Positions 1 to 11,023 are shown, numbered from the stretch's first letter. The stretch is 64,000 nt of DNA from Macrolepiota albuminosa (GCA_027475525.1 JAMWFC010000051.1:2836616-2900615), one strand, 5' to 3'. Notes: a model not told the origin generated them from the letters alone. Numbers and translations are program-made.

Positions 1-1307
1 ACTCGATTGAGCAGCTGGAAAAACTCCCATAGCGCTAAGCGAATGTTGGGGTTGTCGGGATGGGTCGCCGGTAAGCCGTTCACGAGTCGCCAGTCTTTGG
101 GGCCTTTGACGCCAACGTCGTCGATGAAGCTAAGGACGTTATGCGGTATCTCGGGTTGGAGGATGAAAGTGATGTCGTCGTGGAATATAGGGACTGAGTT
201 TGTCCAGCCCATCGGTAAGGTGACTAGGCGTAACGCGCCAAACGGAGTTTGAAAAGTAGTGAGGTCACGGGAAGAGGGGTGTATCAGGCGTTTGTCGTAG
301 CCAACGTAGAGATCAAGGGTGGCGCCACAAATGCGCCCGGCAAAGGACTCGGCAAAGTGGTCAGGGAAAGGCGGTACGCCAGAGTGTCGTATTGTAACTC
401 TATTTAGCGGCTCGAGACTGTGAACTATGCGCAGATTGCCGTTCTTCTTGAGGACGCAGAACCAGCGGGAGCGGTAAGAGCTATTGGAGGGCTCGTAGAC
501 TCCAGCCTGTATTTTGGTCCTGATAATCTGGCAGACCTCGGCTTCGATCCCAGGCGGTAGCGGTCGGTTGTGCTCAGTCCACGGCACGTGAGGAATGGTC
601 GGGATCACCACAGGCGGGAAGAAGTCTGTACGTAAGCTGCCGCGTTCTGAGTCCTCCCAAGCGAAGGCTTTGTCTTGCTTAGCGACAAGATCGGTAAGGA
701 CATTCAACTCATCTTTGGTCAAAAATCCTGTGTCGTGCTCCTTGGCGAACTGCTGCTGGCGCTCCGCGGTAAAACGTCCGGTGGGCTGAAAGGGTCGCGG
801 ATTCGGTGATAAGGTCGGTATGTCGGCAAGAGGGTCGCCAATAATTTGGCGCTCGATTCTAAACGTCTCGGGAGAGTGCGTAGCGATGGGTTTTGTTTTA
901 AGCGCAACTGGCTTATATTTCTTTTTAACTTGAACCCCTTTCCTTTTGGGAGCGTTAGCTTGGTTATATACAGAGGTGGAAAGGGGAACAGTAGCCTGAG
1001 GAGCGGCAAGTCCAAGAACGACGGGAGCCGAGGCTCCGGGAAGAGTAGTGAGATAGGTATCGGTAGACGCAATATTTTGAAAGGATTCAGAAGCGGTAAG
1101 GTACAAGTAGGCAAGAGAGGAGTCGGTAATGTTTTGATTTTTCTGGGAAGGCTCTGCGTCGGTAGCGGGTAAAGTAGTTAAAACATCTTCGTCAAGAAAA
1201 GTAGTAGACAAAACAGTTACAAGACCAGTTGAATGGTCATATTCCAGCGTTAGCGCCACATCTCCGTGATCATCGCCAATCACCTCCTCGATGGTCTGTG
1301 AAAACAC
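1..1307 (-). CDS. Element A pol: reverse transcriptase (partial)
   Basis: The frame is open from the protease overlap near 1300 to the left edge. It reads through a conserved block (PTIPHVPWTEHNRPLPPGIE), the RWFCVLKKNG motif, LPMGWTNSVPIFHDDITF and the catalytic motif FIDDVGVKGP, with the two aspartates encoded by 117-122. This is the palm of a Gypsy RT with F-I-D-D in place of Y-x-D-D. It lies in the -1 frame relative to the protease, with the switch possible at GTGTTTTC (plus positions 1300-1307). In the copy of element C the same two aspartates are asparagines. RNase H and integrase are outside the window. Confidence 0.9.
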   Translation of the reverse strand, partial: MFSQTIEEVIGDDHGDVALTLEYDHSTGLVTVLSTTFLDEDVLTTLPATDAEPSQKNQNITDSSLAYLYLTASESFQNIASTDTYLTTLPGASAPVVLGLAAPQATVPLSTSVYNQANAPKRKGVQVKKKYKPVALKTKPIATHSPETFRIERQIIGDPLADIPTLSPNPRPFQPTGRFTAERQQQFAKEHDTGFLTKDELNVLTDLVAKQDKAFAWEDSERGSLRTDFFPPVVIPTIPHVPWTEHNRPLPPGIEAEVCQIIRTKIQAGVYEPSNSSYRSRWFCVLKKNGNLRIVHSLEPLNRVTIRHSGVPPFPDHFAESFAGRICGATLDLYVGYDKRLIHPSSRDLTTFQTPFGALRLVTLPMGWTNSVPIFHDDITFILQPEIPHNVLSFIDDVGVKGPKDWRLVNGLPATHPDNPNIRLALWEFFQLLNR

Positions 1308-2329
1308 CGGTAGGGTCGTTCGTTGGCGTGTTGGTCGGTAAACTCCGGGGGCTTAGCGAGGGCGCCTTTTCGTTGTCCCCTAGGGAACGTTGGCACCGTT
1401 CGTCGGATTCCGGAGTTGGGGTCGCTAATTGTGAGGGTCGTTTCCTCATCGGTAACAGTCTTGACGACTGATCGCGCCAAGACGTCAAAAGGTCTGCCGA
1501 GTAATAAGTCGTATGCTGGGGAGCGTAAAATGTGTATCTGGAGGTAAAAGGTAATGTCGCCAAGGGTGCACGGCACATTCTTGGCGAGGCCGAGGGATCT
1601 GTCTACCGTACCGTTAGCGCTCTGCATGTTTAGTATCACCGTAGGGTCGTAAATGAGGCCTAGATCATTAGCGACTTCTGCTGCCATAGAAATAATCTGA
1701 GACCCGCTATCCACGATTGCCTCTACTTCGTGCTTGTTGTCTACGGTTAGCGCTACCGAGCGGATAGCGTGCGATTCTTGGGCGACGGTAAGGATTGCCG
1801 GGTCTTCGCCGTGGTCGACTGACCTAAGGTAGGTCTCCACTGGGTCCACAGAGGTGGCGTTAGCGATGGGGTCGGCAAGAGTGTCTTCAGTGTTGGGAGG
1901 GTCGATGGTAACAGAGAAACCAGGAAGCGCGTCGTCGAGTTCATCGACCTCGGCAACGGCTGTCGCCAAGGGTCGTCGGGGAGTGACTGCCGTTTTCACC
2001 TGATTGCGAACGTCGGGAGCAATACTGCAAAGTTCTTCAACAGATAAGGTGACGGCGGTTTTCATGATGCGGCTAAAGACGTGATTTGATTTTTCGATGT
2101 CAAAGATTGGCGCAGTAGGTCGGTAGCCACCCTCAGGACGTTTCTCGGGAGCGGCAAAGTTTCGTTGTGCGGGCGCGTGATAACGGTCGGGAATCCCTGA
2201 GTAGGGATGAAGAGGCGGCAAAGGCGGTTCGGGAGCGGTAGCGGACGACGATGGTTCTGAAGCAGGAGCAGGGGCAGTAGCAGGCGGTGCGGCAGGAGCA
2301 GGCGTCGGTAATTTGCTAGCGGGAGGCAT
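1280..2329 (-). CDS. Element A gag-pol: aspartic protease region
   Basis: A Pro/Ala-rich linker is followed by a retropepsin-like domain with the active-site motif IVDSGSQIISMAAEV and, downstream, a YDLLLGRPFDVL stretch matching the ILG/flap-distal part of Gypsy proteases. It cleaves the Gag-Pol polyprotein. The frame continues gag once the 77-bp duplication at 2335-2490 is discounted, and it stops at 1280 after overlapping the RT frame by about 20 codons. Element C has the same order and the same overlap, so a Gag-PR product followed by a -1 shift into RT is the likely expression strategy. Confidence 0.88.
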   Translation of the reverse strand: MPPASKLPTPAPAAPPATAPAPASEPSSSATAPEPPLPPLHPYSGIPDRYHAPAQRNFAAPEKRPEGGYRPTAPIFDIEKSNHVFSRIMKTAVTLSVEELCSIAPDVRNQVKTAVTPRRPLATAVAEVDELDDALPGFSVTIDPPNTEDTLADPIANATSVDPVETYLRSVDHGEDPAILTVAQESHAIRSVALTVDNKHEVEAIVDSGSQIISMAAEVANDLGLIYDPTVILNMQSANGTVDRSLGLAKNVPCTLGDITFYLQIHILRSPAYDLLLGRPFDVLARSVVKTVTDEETTLTISDPNSGIRRTVPTFPRGQRKGALAKPPEFTDQHANERPYRCFHRPSRR

Positions 2330-2334
2330 CGGCT

Positions 2335-2490
2335 TGTATCCTTTAAGAGGTTGTTTGGGCTGCTTAACTTCAACCCCATCAAAAACCTGGTTCTTTAGCG
2401 AATCCAGCTCCTGTATCCTTTAAGAGGTTGTTTGGGCTGCTTAACTTCAACCCCATCAAAAACCTGGTTCTTTAGCGAATCCAGCTCCTG
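2335..2490. repeat. 77-bp-period duplication, element A gag/PR linker
   Basis: Two identical 79-bp copies offset by 77 bp (2335-2413 and 2412-2490) break the gag-to-protease frame. Confidence 0.97.
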
Positions 2491-4060
2491 CTGTAGCTTA
2501 GCGATCCGCTCTTCCCGCAAGAAAGTAGGGCGGTCGCCAACGCTGTCGAAATGTAGGACCTCGTGAATCATCTGCTGTTGGGTCGCCTGTTCGGGGTCGG
2601 GGTTGGCATTGCCAGATAGCGTGCCGGTAACGATTTGTCCTGGGTTGCGCCTATGCCATTCATCTACCCGCTCCTGGAAGGACTTCTTGTCTGGGTAGTT
2701 GGGGATGGTGGCGCCAGAGGTAAGAACTATCTTGCCGTCGATAGCCCTTCGAATTCTCCCTTGCCGAATGGGTAGTTGGGGATGGTGGCGCCAGAGGTAA
2801 GAACTATCTTGCCGTCGATAGCCCTTCGAATTCTCCCTTGCCGAATATAATTTTCGAGGGTAGCGCAGCGTCCTTGAGTCATGGTATGGCCAATCTCCCC
2901 ACAAAAGTGGCAAGGGCCAGGTGCGGGTACGTTAGCGGGTCGGTTAGCCGTGAGGTTGGTGGTAATCATAGTTTCAATACGAGTCATAGCGGAAGCGACG
3001 GCAGCGGTAATGGCAGCATTGAGTTCCTCTTTCTTAACGAAGTCGGTAGCAGGAGGCGGGATGGGAATTATACCGTTAGTCCGTTCAGGGGGTGGGCTCG
3101 CCCTAGCGCGTGATATACCAACGCCAGTATCCGTTCCCTTAAGAACCCATTTACCGGCTTCAAAGACGTCGGCAACGTTATAGGGCTCGTCTGGGTGATG
3201 GGCCTGATGGACTATCTCTAGGCGGCGAGCAATACGAGTCCACAATGACGTCGGGATGCCCTGCTGAAATAGGCGACGCTCCTCGTTAATATAGAGCTTG
3301 CCGTTCTGCAGGAGCCACCTAGCGATTTTCTGGAACTCGCGGTAATACGTAGAGAATGCGCCAAGAGAAGAAGTGCCGTTGTCGAAAGATTCCTGAACTA
3401 ATTTCTGCAACTCGTTTACCGTGTAGCGGGTAGCCTCCTCAGCGCCAGGGTACAGCTGGATTACTGCCGTCTTCCAGTCCTCATACGAAGCGCCTTGAGC
3501 TGGAGCTGGCGGGGCGGCAGGGACAAAGGCGGCAAACTTGGTCAAACCTGTCCACGTCTCTGCCGTGTCATATGATACGTATCTTGCCGCGTACTCCTTC
3601 ATCTGCGTGTGGTCGGTAATGTTACAATCCCTGAATAAATACTCCAACTCCTTAAAATACTGGGAGAGCTCCCGTGGCTTGGACTCGTCCCATTTCGGTG
3701 CCGAGAAGTGGTTGCGTGGCGGCATGCGCTGAACTTGTTGTTCCATAGCGACTGTGTTAGCGAGTTCGGTTAGCGGTAGTGGGGAAGGGGTTCTAGAGAT
3801 TGGCGACGGGGTAAGAGAGATGAGTTGTGAAAGAGGCGTAAGCGGAGTAATGGGAGTGATTGGTTGCGGTACGGTAAAGGGCGACGCTAAGGGGTCGTCG
3901 GCACTGTAATCGAGGGAATGCGGGAAGAGATCAGGAAAAGCGTCTACAGTGGCGTTCTGTAGTTCCTGGGCTAGAGAGAGACCCGGTAAGGCACCAGGTG
4001 GTTGTGGAGTTGATGGGTGGGAAGGAGCTATGCCTTCTGCCGACTGGTCTAGCAGGCGGC
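2395..4060 (-). CDS. Element A gag with CCHC-type knuckle
   Basis: The core starts at MPPRNHFSAPKWDESKP (near 3725) and continues with RELSQYFKELEYLFRDC and YAARYVSYDTAETWTGL, the capsid-like region shared with elements B and C. The knuckle CHFCGEIGHTMTQGRC lies at about 2870-2920. Its spacing is C-x2-C-x4-H-x6-C rather than the standard x4 at the end. Upstream, 3750-4060 is open in the same frame and encodes a Ser/Thr/Pro-rich leader, so the true start is likely near 4060. Two 77-bp tandem duplications (2335-2490 and 2692-2846) shift the frame and split the track into overlapping ORFs; the coding sense is otherwise continuous. Confidence 0.85.
2692..2846. repeat. 77-bp-period duplication, after the knuckle of element A
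   Basis: Two identical 78-bp copies (2692-2769 and 2769-2846) separate the knuckle ORF from the downstream gag ORF. Confidence 0.97.
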
Positions 4061-4110
4061 ACCTACGCTGAAGACGGGTTTCTGGCGGAATTCTGCCCTA
4101 GAGATCCCTC

Positions 4111-4123
4111 GCGGTGGGCTCCA
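4111..4123 (-). other. Primer binding site of element A
   Basis: Minus strand TGGAGCCCACCGC begins three bases after the LTR. It starts with TGG, the complement of a tRNA CCA end, and is shared with B (6131-6143) and C (22562-22574). The primer tRNA was not identified. Confidence 0.75.
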
Positions 4124-4126
4124 ATT

Positions 4127-5025
4127 TGATGACGCCCAAGAGTGTGTGTTGGGCGCGCTAAAAGTAATTTGAGGAGTCCCGGGCAGGTCCCAGAGAACGC
4201 GTCGGTGAAAAAGGTGAAAAGTCGGTAACGGGTGTCGGCAAGTGTAAGCGCTAAGGTAAAGCGCCTAGGAAGAAGCGGTAAGTTAACACGGCAAGAGCAC
4301 GATAAGCTTAGCGAAGTTCTAAGCGTCGATAATGCCTGCCGTAGTTGCAAGGCGCGAATGTGTCGAAAGTTGGCGAGCGTCTGCAACTGCCGATGAGTTT
4401 TGACGTTGCCGACCGTAGCGTGAATGAGCTCTTGAGCGTAAGTGAGACTGAAGTAAGTGGGGGAAAACTCTGGTCTATTCGTCTGATGCTCCTCTATGTA
4501 CAAGTCGGTAAGTACTTTTATACTACAATGAGTTTGCCGTCGCCAGTGGCTAATGACGCCAGAGTGCGGTAAACTGGAAAATTTCAAAGGGGTAGCTCCA
4601 ACGGTTTCAGATCCCTACCGTCCTTTGAGGACCCTTGGCGCCACCAGGCGGCAGATCGCGGTACTAAACCATCACTCCATCACCCTTCTGTCTGTCAGAA
4701 CACCTAAGCGACGTTGGGCGCCAAATCGAGACGGTAAGCGGTGTCAGACGCCAAGGTCAAACGCCAAGCTGTCTGTCGGTGTTTGACAGATCATCAATCT
4801 TCTTCGCTAAGCGCTGTCGTCAGTGACGGATGCCATCTGTCAGTTGTCATTCCTGCTGCCGTCGGCGCTATCATTGATCGGATCTGCTTCTTGCCGTGCG
4901 CGGCCGTCGGGAATGGCTTAAAATAGGTAAAACGCGTGCGCCAAGTTCGGAACGAGTGCGGCAAGGTTTCCGGAACCGGTGCCGAGCCTGCCGTTGATGC
5001 GCCTAACCTGTATAGGGTCCTATCA
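4127..5025 (-). repeat. LTR of element A (899 bp)
   Basis: Bounded by TGAT and ATCA on either strand. In element orientation it starts TGATAGGACCC at 5025 and ends GGCGTCATCA at 4127, three bases before the PBS. A related but rearranged copy occupies 7189-8169. Confidence 0.88.
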
Positions 5026-5048
5026 CCGTTATCGGTACTAGAGGGTCG

Positions 5049-6067
5049 CTAGAAGGGGATGCCAGTATCCGTGCCTTTCAGTATCCATTTACCTGCTTCA
5101 AAAATGTCTTCTATATTGTAGGGTTCCTCAGGATGGTGGTCGGACTTAAGAATTTCTAAGCGACGGGCTATACGAGTCCATAGTGATGTTGGAATGCCTT
5201 GTTGAAACAAGCACCGTTCCTCGTTCCTGTAGAGTTTGCCGTTCTGTACTAGCCATCTTGCAATTCGCTGGAAATCTCGATAATAAGTAGATAGCGTGCC
5301 TAGCATATAAATGCCCCGTTCTGTACTAGCCATCTTGCAATTCGCTGGAAATCTCGATAATAAGTAGATAGCGTGCCTAGCATATAAATGCCCATTGCGA
5401 AGGTATCCTGTACCAGTTTCTGGATTTCAAGGACGGTATAGCGTGTGGATTCTTCAGCGCCAGGGTACAGTTTAATGATTGCCTTTTTCCATTCCTTGTA
5501 GGTAAACGACCTTGGTACTGCATCTCGTGTTAATCCTTGAAACTCATCCAGTCCCGTCCAGGATTCTGCGGTATTGTAGGAAACGTATCTGGCAGCGTAT
5601 TCTTTCATTTGCGTGTTGTCGGTGACTCGGCAGTCACGTAATAAATATTCCAATTCTCGGAAATACTGTGTTAGCTCGCGAGGCTTTGTTTCGTCCCATT
5701 TTGGCGACGAGAAATAATTTCTTGGCGGCATGCGTGGTGTGTTTGCCTGCTCCATATTAGCTGGCGTCGACGTCGTGGTAGGGATAGTGGTGTTAGTGGT
5801 AGTTTTGCTTGGCGTTGTCGTAGTCGGTACTGGCTCGGGTAAGTCTGAGTCGCTAGGTTCTGGCGATAATGACCTAGACAGCTCTTCCAAAGGAGTAAGC
5901 GGTGTATGGTTTTCACCTGCTAAGTATTCGAACGGTCGGGAAAACGGGAAGAAGCTTTCAGCCAAGCTATCTGGAGCGGCTTCAAGTTCCTGATCTAAAG
6001 TCTGCCTTGGTAGCGTGCCTGGTAAGTGTGGTGACTCAGTCAATGTTTGTTCAAACGCGCTCTCCAA
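5049..6067 (-). pseudogene. Element B gag (truncated)
   Basis: The product begins MESAFEQTLTESPHLPGTLP and continues through a Ser/Thr/Pro linker to MPPRNYFSSPKWDETKP and the capsid-like core (YAARYVSYNTAESWTGL, WTRIARRLEIL), nearly colinear with element C gag. It ends at GTDTGIPF followed by TAG, where element C has a CAG codon, and element A begins 24 bp beyond that stop. The knuckle and everything downstream are missing from this side. The duplication at 5239-5393 splits it into two overlapping frames. It cannot make a full Gag. Confidence 0.88.
5239..5393. repeat. 77-bp-period duplication in element B gag
   Basis: Copies 5239-5316 and 5316-5393 are identical and shift the gag frame between the two ORFs. 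Confidence 0.97.
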
Positions 6068-6146
6068 TAGGAGGCGGCGCTGTCGCTGGGCTCGAGTTTC
6101 CAGCGGAATTCTGCCTTAATAGAACCCCTTGCGGTGGGCTCCAAAA

Positions 6147-7188
6147 TGATGACGCCAACTGTGGTTGGGTGCGCTAGACGTATACGCAGTACAACGCCGT
6201 CTTCAGCGCCTGGCATACAGGTTTGTGAGGAGTCCCAGCAGGGTCCCAGTGTGCTTGAGCAGAGGTAATAGGGCGATGCGCTAGACAATAGCGCCTCGGG
6301 TGCTACCTAGCAAGTGGTAAGCGTCGTAGTTTTGGAGAGGTTATAGAGAAATAAACGAATAGTGCAGCGTAGCGTGCCTGTAGGTGGCACCGTAAATGAC
6401 GAAGACGAGATAGACAAAGCTAGCGCCAAACTTGGTGACAAAGTCAGGCAGTGCTAGCGCGATTTGAACGCTAAGTGTAACTGGGTGTTCAAGAGGTTAC
6501 GATTCGTTGTTATATACATGGCAAGTAGCTAGTTTTTATACTATGCGCTACGGTATTTCCAAAATAAGTCCATTGACGGCGCTACCAATTAGCGCCTCTC
6601 TTTGTGACTGTAGCTAACGGCCACCTGTCAACGGCAACCTGCAGCACATAGGTGACGGCGACCAACGGCGACTCTAAAACTACTTAGAAGTGGTACAAGT
6701 TTGCTCACTTTTGATGTAATTTAATTGGCCATGCCATCCCGGGGTATAATTGGGGAATCCTCGACAGACGCCGTGAGCGCTAATTCCGGCGCTAAACATT
6801 GTACCATCTTTTGATAGATTTAAATGTCGGGTCTGTGTGTATCCTGTCTCGTCGTCATTGATTCCTTTAGACTTCTGATTGAGGTGCCTCGGTGATTGAC
6901 AGCGCCAGTTGCTAACTCCTTTCAGTACTGATCGGGGTTTGGTCAGAGTCACCTCCCGCCGTTGTGCTAGCGCTATGAGTTCTGGGCCTTCTTGGTCTTC
7001 AAAGTAACTGAGTGGAGGGCGCTGAGGGGCTGATACTGGTGATTGAGATGAATGGATAAGTCTTGCCATAGAGCGCCTGTGCTAGGGCTGCTCTGTACCC
7101 AAGGCTGGTCGCTAGAGTCTCTAGTGTGTCAAGTGTTGGTCGGCCTATAATGTCCCTTGATGCGCTCAGTCCGAGTAGAAGCCTATCA
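6147..7188 (-). repeat. 5' LTR of element B (1042 bp)
   Basis: Bounded by TGATGACGCC at 6147 and GCCTATCA at 7188. Homologous to the 1071-bp LTRs at 21488 and 33933 in opposite orientation; the length difference indicates small indels. Confidence 0.87.
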
Positions 7189-8169
7189 ACGGCAGGCATT
7201 ATCGACGCTTAGACCTCGCTAAGCTTACCAAGTTCTTGCCGCTTACCTTTGCCGTGCTCACTTACTGCTCCTTCTCTAGGCGCTTTACCTTAGCGCTTGA
7301 CACTTGCCGACCCCATTACCGACTTTTCCCCATTTTCATAGGCGCGTTCTCTGGGACCTGCCCGGGACTCCTCACATCACTTATAGCGCGCCCAACGCAA
7401 GCAATTGGTACGGTAACACTATAGTTATATTTGTTACTGACCAAACTTTGGGCATCATCAGCGGTAAGCTTAGCGAAGTCTAAGCGTCGTAAATGCCTGC
7501 CGTAGATGCAAGGCGCGAATAGATCAAAGGCTAGCGATGAAGTCTGCAGCTGCCGACGAGCTTGACGTTGCCGACCATAAATGAGATCTCGAGCGTAAGG
7601 GAGACTGAAGAAAGGGGAGTAGTAAACTCTGGTCTATTGTTCGATGGGTATGTACAAGTCGGTAAGTACTTTATATACTACAAGGAGTTCACCGTCGCCA
7701 GTGACCAACCATTGCCAAAGTGCGGTAAACTGGAAAATTTCATAGGGGTAGCTCCAACGGTTTCAGATCCCTACCGTCCATTCAAGACCCTTAGCGACGC
7801 CAGGCAGCAGATCGCGATGCTAAACCATCAATCCATCACCCTTCTGTCTGTCCAAAAGGCTTAGCGATGTCAGGTGCCAAATCGAGGCGCTAAGCAATGT
7901 CAGACGCCAAGGTCAAACGCCAAGCTGTCCGTCAGTTTTTGATAGATCATCAGGCTTCTTGCTAAGCGCTGTCATCACTGACTGATGCCATCTGTCAGTT
8001 GTCATTCTGTCTGCCGTCAGCGCTATCACTGATTGGATCTGCTTCTTGCCATGCACGGCCGTCAAATATTGCCAAAATTGGTTAGTTAGCGCGCGCTAAG
8101 GTTCCCCGAGCCTGTGCCACGTTGCCGTAGCCTGCCGTTGATGCGCTGATCCTGTATGGGGTCCTATCA
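7189..8169. repeat. A-family LTR with inverted first part
   Basis: Bases 7464-8169 match the inner and terminal part of LTR A in the same orientation, ending GGGTCCTATCA at 8169. Bases 7189-7400 match the first part of the same LTR in reverse complement. A stretch shared by both (around the words GCTTAGCG and CTAAGCGTC) occurs once in each arm, and about 60 bp of unplaced sequence (7401-7463) lies between them. The right end abuts H1 coding sequence, so this LTR is what truncates H1. Confidence 0.75.
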
Positions 8170-8660
8170 ATGGCCAGATCTCAATCTTGTTCCTGAGTTT
8201 TCACCCATCTCCGGCATGTCTTTTGTTGCATCTCAAGTTGCCAGATTGATCCCTTATATTCGAAAGGATGGAATCCAATATGGATGTACTTATAATAAAC
8301 GTACTCAAGCAGACAGCCTGGCTTTTATGTCAACTCCGAATGAAGATGATCCATGAGTAGTCATCGAGATTCAAAATCTCTTTGTAATTCAAGTTCCAAA
8401 CTCAAACCAGGAACCACATGTATGTGGATTGATTAGGCGCTTGCAAGATGGGGCAAACATTCCTCCATTTCCTTGGGATATGTAGTAAGTCAAATTTTGA
8501 ATACTATCCCATATTAGCAAATAATTATCTTCTTAGCGCATCAACCCTTGGAATTCAGGTGACATTTGCCGATGAATTCTTGCCATCCGAAGTCATTCCA
8601 GTCTCCCAAATTGAGGCACCCCTTGCATTGATTCCTATTTATTCTCAGGTCATCAAACGG

Positions 8661-8815
8661 AATCTCTGGGTATCAATTTCATTTGATCATGTATGTGCTA
8701 TAGTTCTCATCTCTGACTTTACTACATTTCAATTTATAATCTCTGGGTATCAATTTCATTTGATCATGTATGTGCTATAGTTCTCATCTCTGACTTTACT
8801 ACATTTCAATTTATA
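8661..8815. repeat. 77-bp-period duplication in H1 intron/exon
   Basis: Identical 78-bp copies duplicate the end of exon b and the following intron just left of element D. Confidence 0.97.
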
Positions 8816-8825
8816 GATAGGTGCC

Positions 8826-9058
8826 TGTAGCGTAGTCCGCTATGTGGCGTTGGCCACATAGCTTTACTTACTGTATATTAGTAAATATTATATTATATTT
8901 ATTATAATATAATATTATTTACATTTGTATATAATTAGTTACTCAGCTGCTTACAAAGCAGCTTAATTTTGTTTTACACTACATAGTCAATAGACCGGTC
9001 TGGTCTGATTCTGTACTGTGTGAACTTAAGCTCTCACAAATCCTGTAACTTCGTTACA
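8826..9058 (+). repeat. 5' LTR of element D, hairpin-rich
   Basis: 233 bp from TGTAGC to GTTACA. It contains five perfect inverted repeats with short loops: 8828-8842 (5-bp arms), 8839-8862 (10-bp arms, GTTG loop), 8884-8916 (14-bp A/T arms), 8945-8963 (8-bp arms), and 9044-9058 (6-bp arms, forming the LTR end). Confidence 0.95.
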
Positions 9059-10869
9059 TTTTTTTGAATCCGCCAGCTAGGATCTATTGCCTAGCATCCG
9101 ACGTCAGTCGTTGAGTTCGTTGACAGAACTCTATCAGCTTCTCGAGCTTCTTGCACAGCCACACCGTGCAAATTTCAAACAGGGGATCGATGAGTAATCC
9201 CATACCTGCAGCGCCCACTGACGGCGGGCGAAATGCCCACGACCTACGGGGAGACCCAGCAGACACCCAGGACGCGTCAGCGTCCAATGCGGGTCAGGTA
9301 AGACCCAAGGCTCGAGACCGAGGTCAGAGTACCGACCTAGCCAGGAATGAGAGCGAGGCCCGGAGAGCTGAAAGCTCACAGCAGGACGGTCCGCAACGCC
9401 TCCAAGACAAGATGCCCGGGGGATTAACGCCCCCAGTTACGCAGTTGCCAGGAGGACCGCGACGGTCTAGCCGATTGGCTTCCAAAGGACCCCCGCAGGA
9501 CGGCCGACAGTCAACCGGCGCCTATGGCGCCCCAGGAGACGCCGAGTCGTCAGTACAGACTGGGAGAACCCTCCCTGCGAGCCGGAGCAGTGGGACCAGG
9601 CGGTCCACAGCGGGCCCAATGCCTTCTAAAGTAGCGGAAGCCCGCTTAGAAGAGGTACCGGAGGAGGCTGCGAGGCCTGAAGTATACCGTGCGGAAGATC
9701 GATTCCCGCGCACCCCAGCGGTGGAGGAAGCTCCGGAGGTGGTAGAGCTTCCAGAGGAGGTGATGGAGTCGTCAAGTGACGACGATGCCGGAGCAGAGGA
9801 ACAGCGGCTGAAAACCGCGTACACCGTGCGCTTGCGGGTGTTCTGGGACTTGCACCCAGAGGTGATGAAATACACCACCCAAGCGCGACTCAAGCGCTAC
9901 GCGTCAGCCCATATAGTAGCACTTAGGCGACAAGGGCACGAAGTGCCCAATGTATTCAGTACGAAATATACTGATTTGATGGTGAGAGTGCTCACTATGG
10001 AGCTGCAAATGTATGTGCAGCGTAAGGCCACACGGCAATCAGGGGTCTCGACCCCCTGGAGCCACACGTCCGAGGAATGCTCGGCACAACGCAATCAAGA
10101 CGTCGGAATCGAGCTAGTGGAGGCACTAGCACGGGCGCAAGAAGTGCCCGAAGTAAGACCGGTGAGTACTTTTTATACTCCAGCAGGACAAGGGTGGCGT
10201 GAGGAGCCCCCGCACATGCGTAACCATGACCGTAGGACAGATATGTCAGGTCCGGATGGGCACGATAGCACTGTGCTCAAAGTGGAAAGCGAGGCATCCG
10301 TGATGCCGCGCGTGCCCATGGCCGAAACGTTGAGCGACAGAGTCGCGTACCAACGTATGCGCAATGGCGACCTCAGGACTAAGGGACAGTCCCTTATAGA
10401 CGATCAGGGCATCGTATTCGAGGGCACTAAGCCCATTGACGAGATGCGTCGTCAATTCGTCACGCAGGGTCAGGAGAATCAAGCTTCTCCAGGTCCAGGG
10501 CGGCGCAACGATCATGATCGAGGAGACTTCCTCGATTGAGATGGCGCCACGAGACGTGATGTCCCTGGTAACGGCCGGGATGACGGCCCTAGGTCGATTC
10601 CTTGAGACGAGGGCAATTATGCCCACAGTCGAGGAGGCTCGGGACGTCCCCCGCAAGGTGGACGGGGAAAGTCACTTCCCCAAGCCGCTGATTTGGCGAC
10701 TAGATCCCCGGGTCAGCGGGAAGCCATCCGAATGCATCGTGAAGCCATGCACGATCGCCTGCATCGAGTAGTCGATGATGCCCTGGGCATAACCTTACGG
10801 TTACCAGACGGAGTGAAGCTGCGTAAAGCAGACAGTAGGCACATTCGCGCCTATACAGGCACGTCCAAG

Positions 10870-11023
10870 TTCAGCGACCTGGAAGATTGGGCGATGGATG
10901 TATGCACCCATCTTGCCATGTGCTTATACGGAGGTGACCGTATGGATTCAGCGACCTGGAAGATTGGGCGATGGATGTATGCACCCATCTTGCCATGTGC
11001 TTATACGGAGGTGACCGTATGGA
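10870..11023. repeat. 77-bp-period duplication in element D gag (capsid-like region)
   Basis: Two copies with a 77-bp offset repeat the codons for DLEDWAMDVCTHLAMCLYGG. Confidence 0.97.

Larger units (their letters stand above)
1..5025 (-). mobile_element. Element A: Ty3/Gypsy LTR retrotransposon, 5' part
   Basis: Read on the minus strand the order is LTR (4127-5025), primer binding site, gag with zinc knuckle, aspartic protease and reverse transcriptase; RNase H, integrase and the 3' LTR lie beyond the left edge. The element begins exactly where the gag of element B is interrupted (5025/5026), so A inserted into B in the same orientation. Its internal proteins are close relatives of element C, but its LTR is a different subfamily of 899 bp. 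Apart from two 77-bp duplications in gag, the visible protease and RT frames are open, and the RT catalytic pair is present. A is therefore the best-preserved copy of this family in the window. Confidence 0.92.
5026..7188 (-). mobile_element. Element B: 5' part of a C-family Gypsy element, cut by A
   Basis: On the minus strand: LTR (7188 to 6147), three-base spacer, PBS (6143-6131), then gag, which stops being homologous at 5026 where element A begins. The LTR ends (TGATAGGCTTCTACTCGG and GGCGTCATCA) match those of element C, so B belongs to the C family. The rest of B should lie to the left of A, outside the window. B itself was inserted at 7188/7189 into A-family LTR sequence. Confidence 0.88.

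Noticed and set aside
719..1114. 131-codon and overlapping ORFs within element A pol
   Set aside because: They lie in other frames over the clearly conserved RT frame and have no motif of their own.
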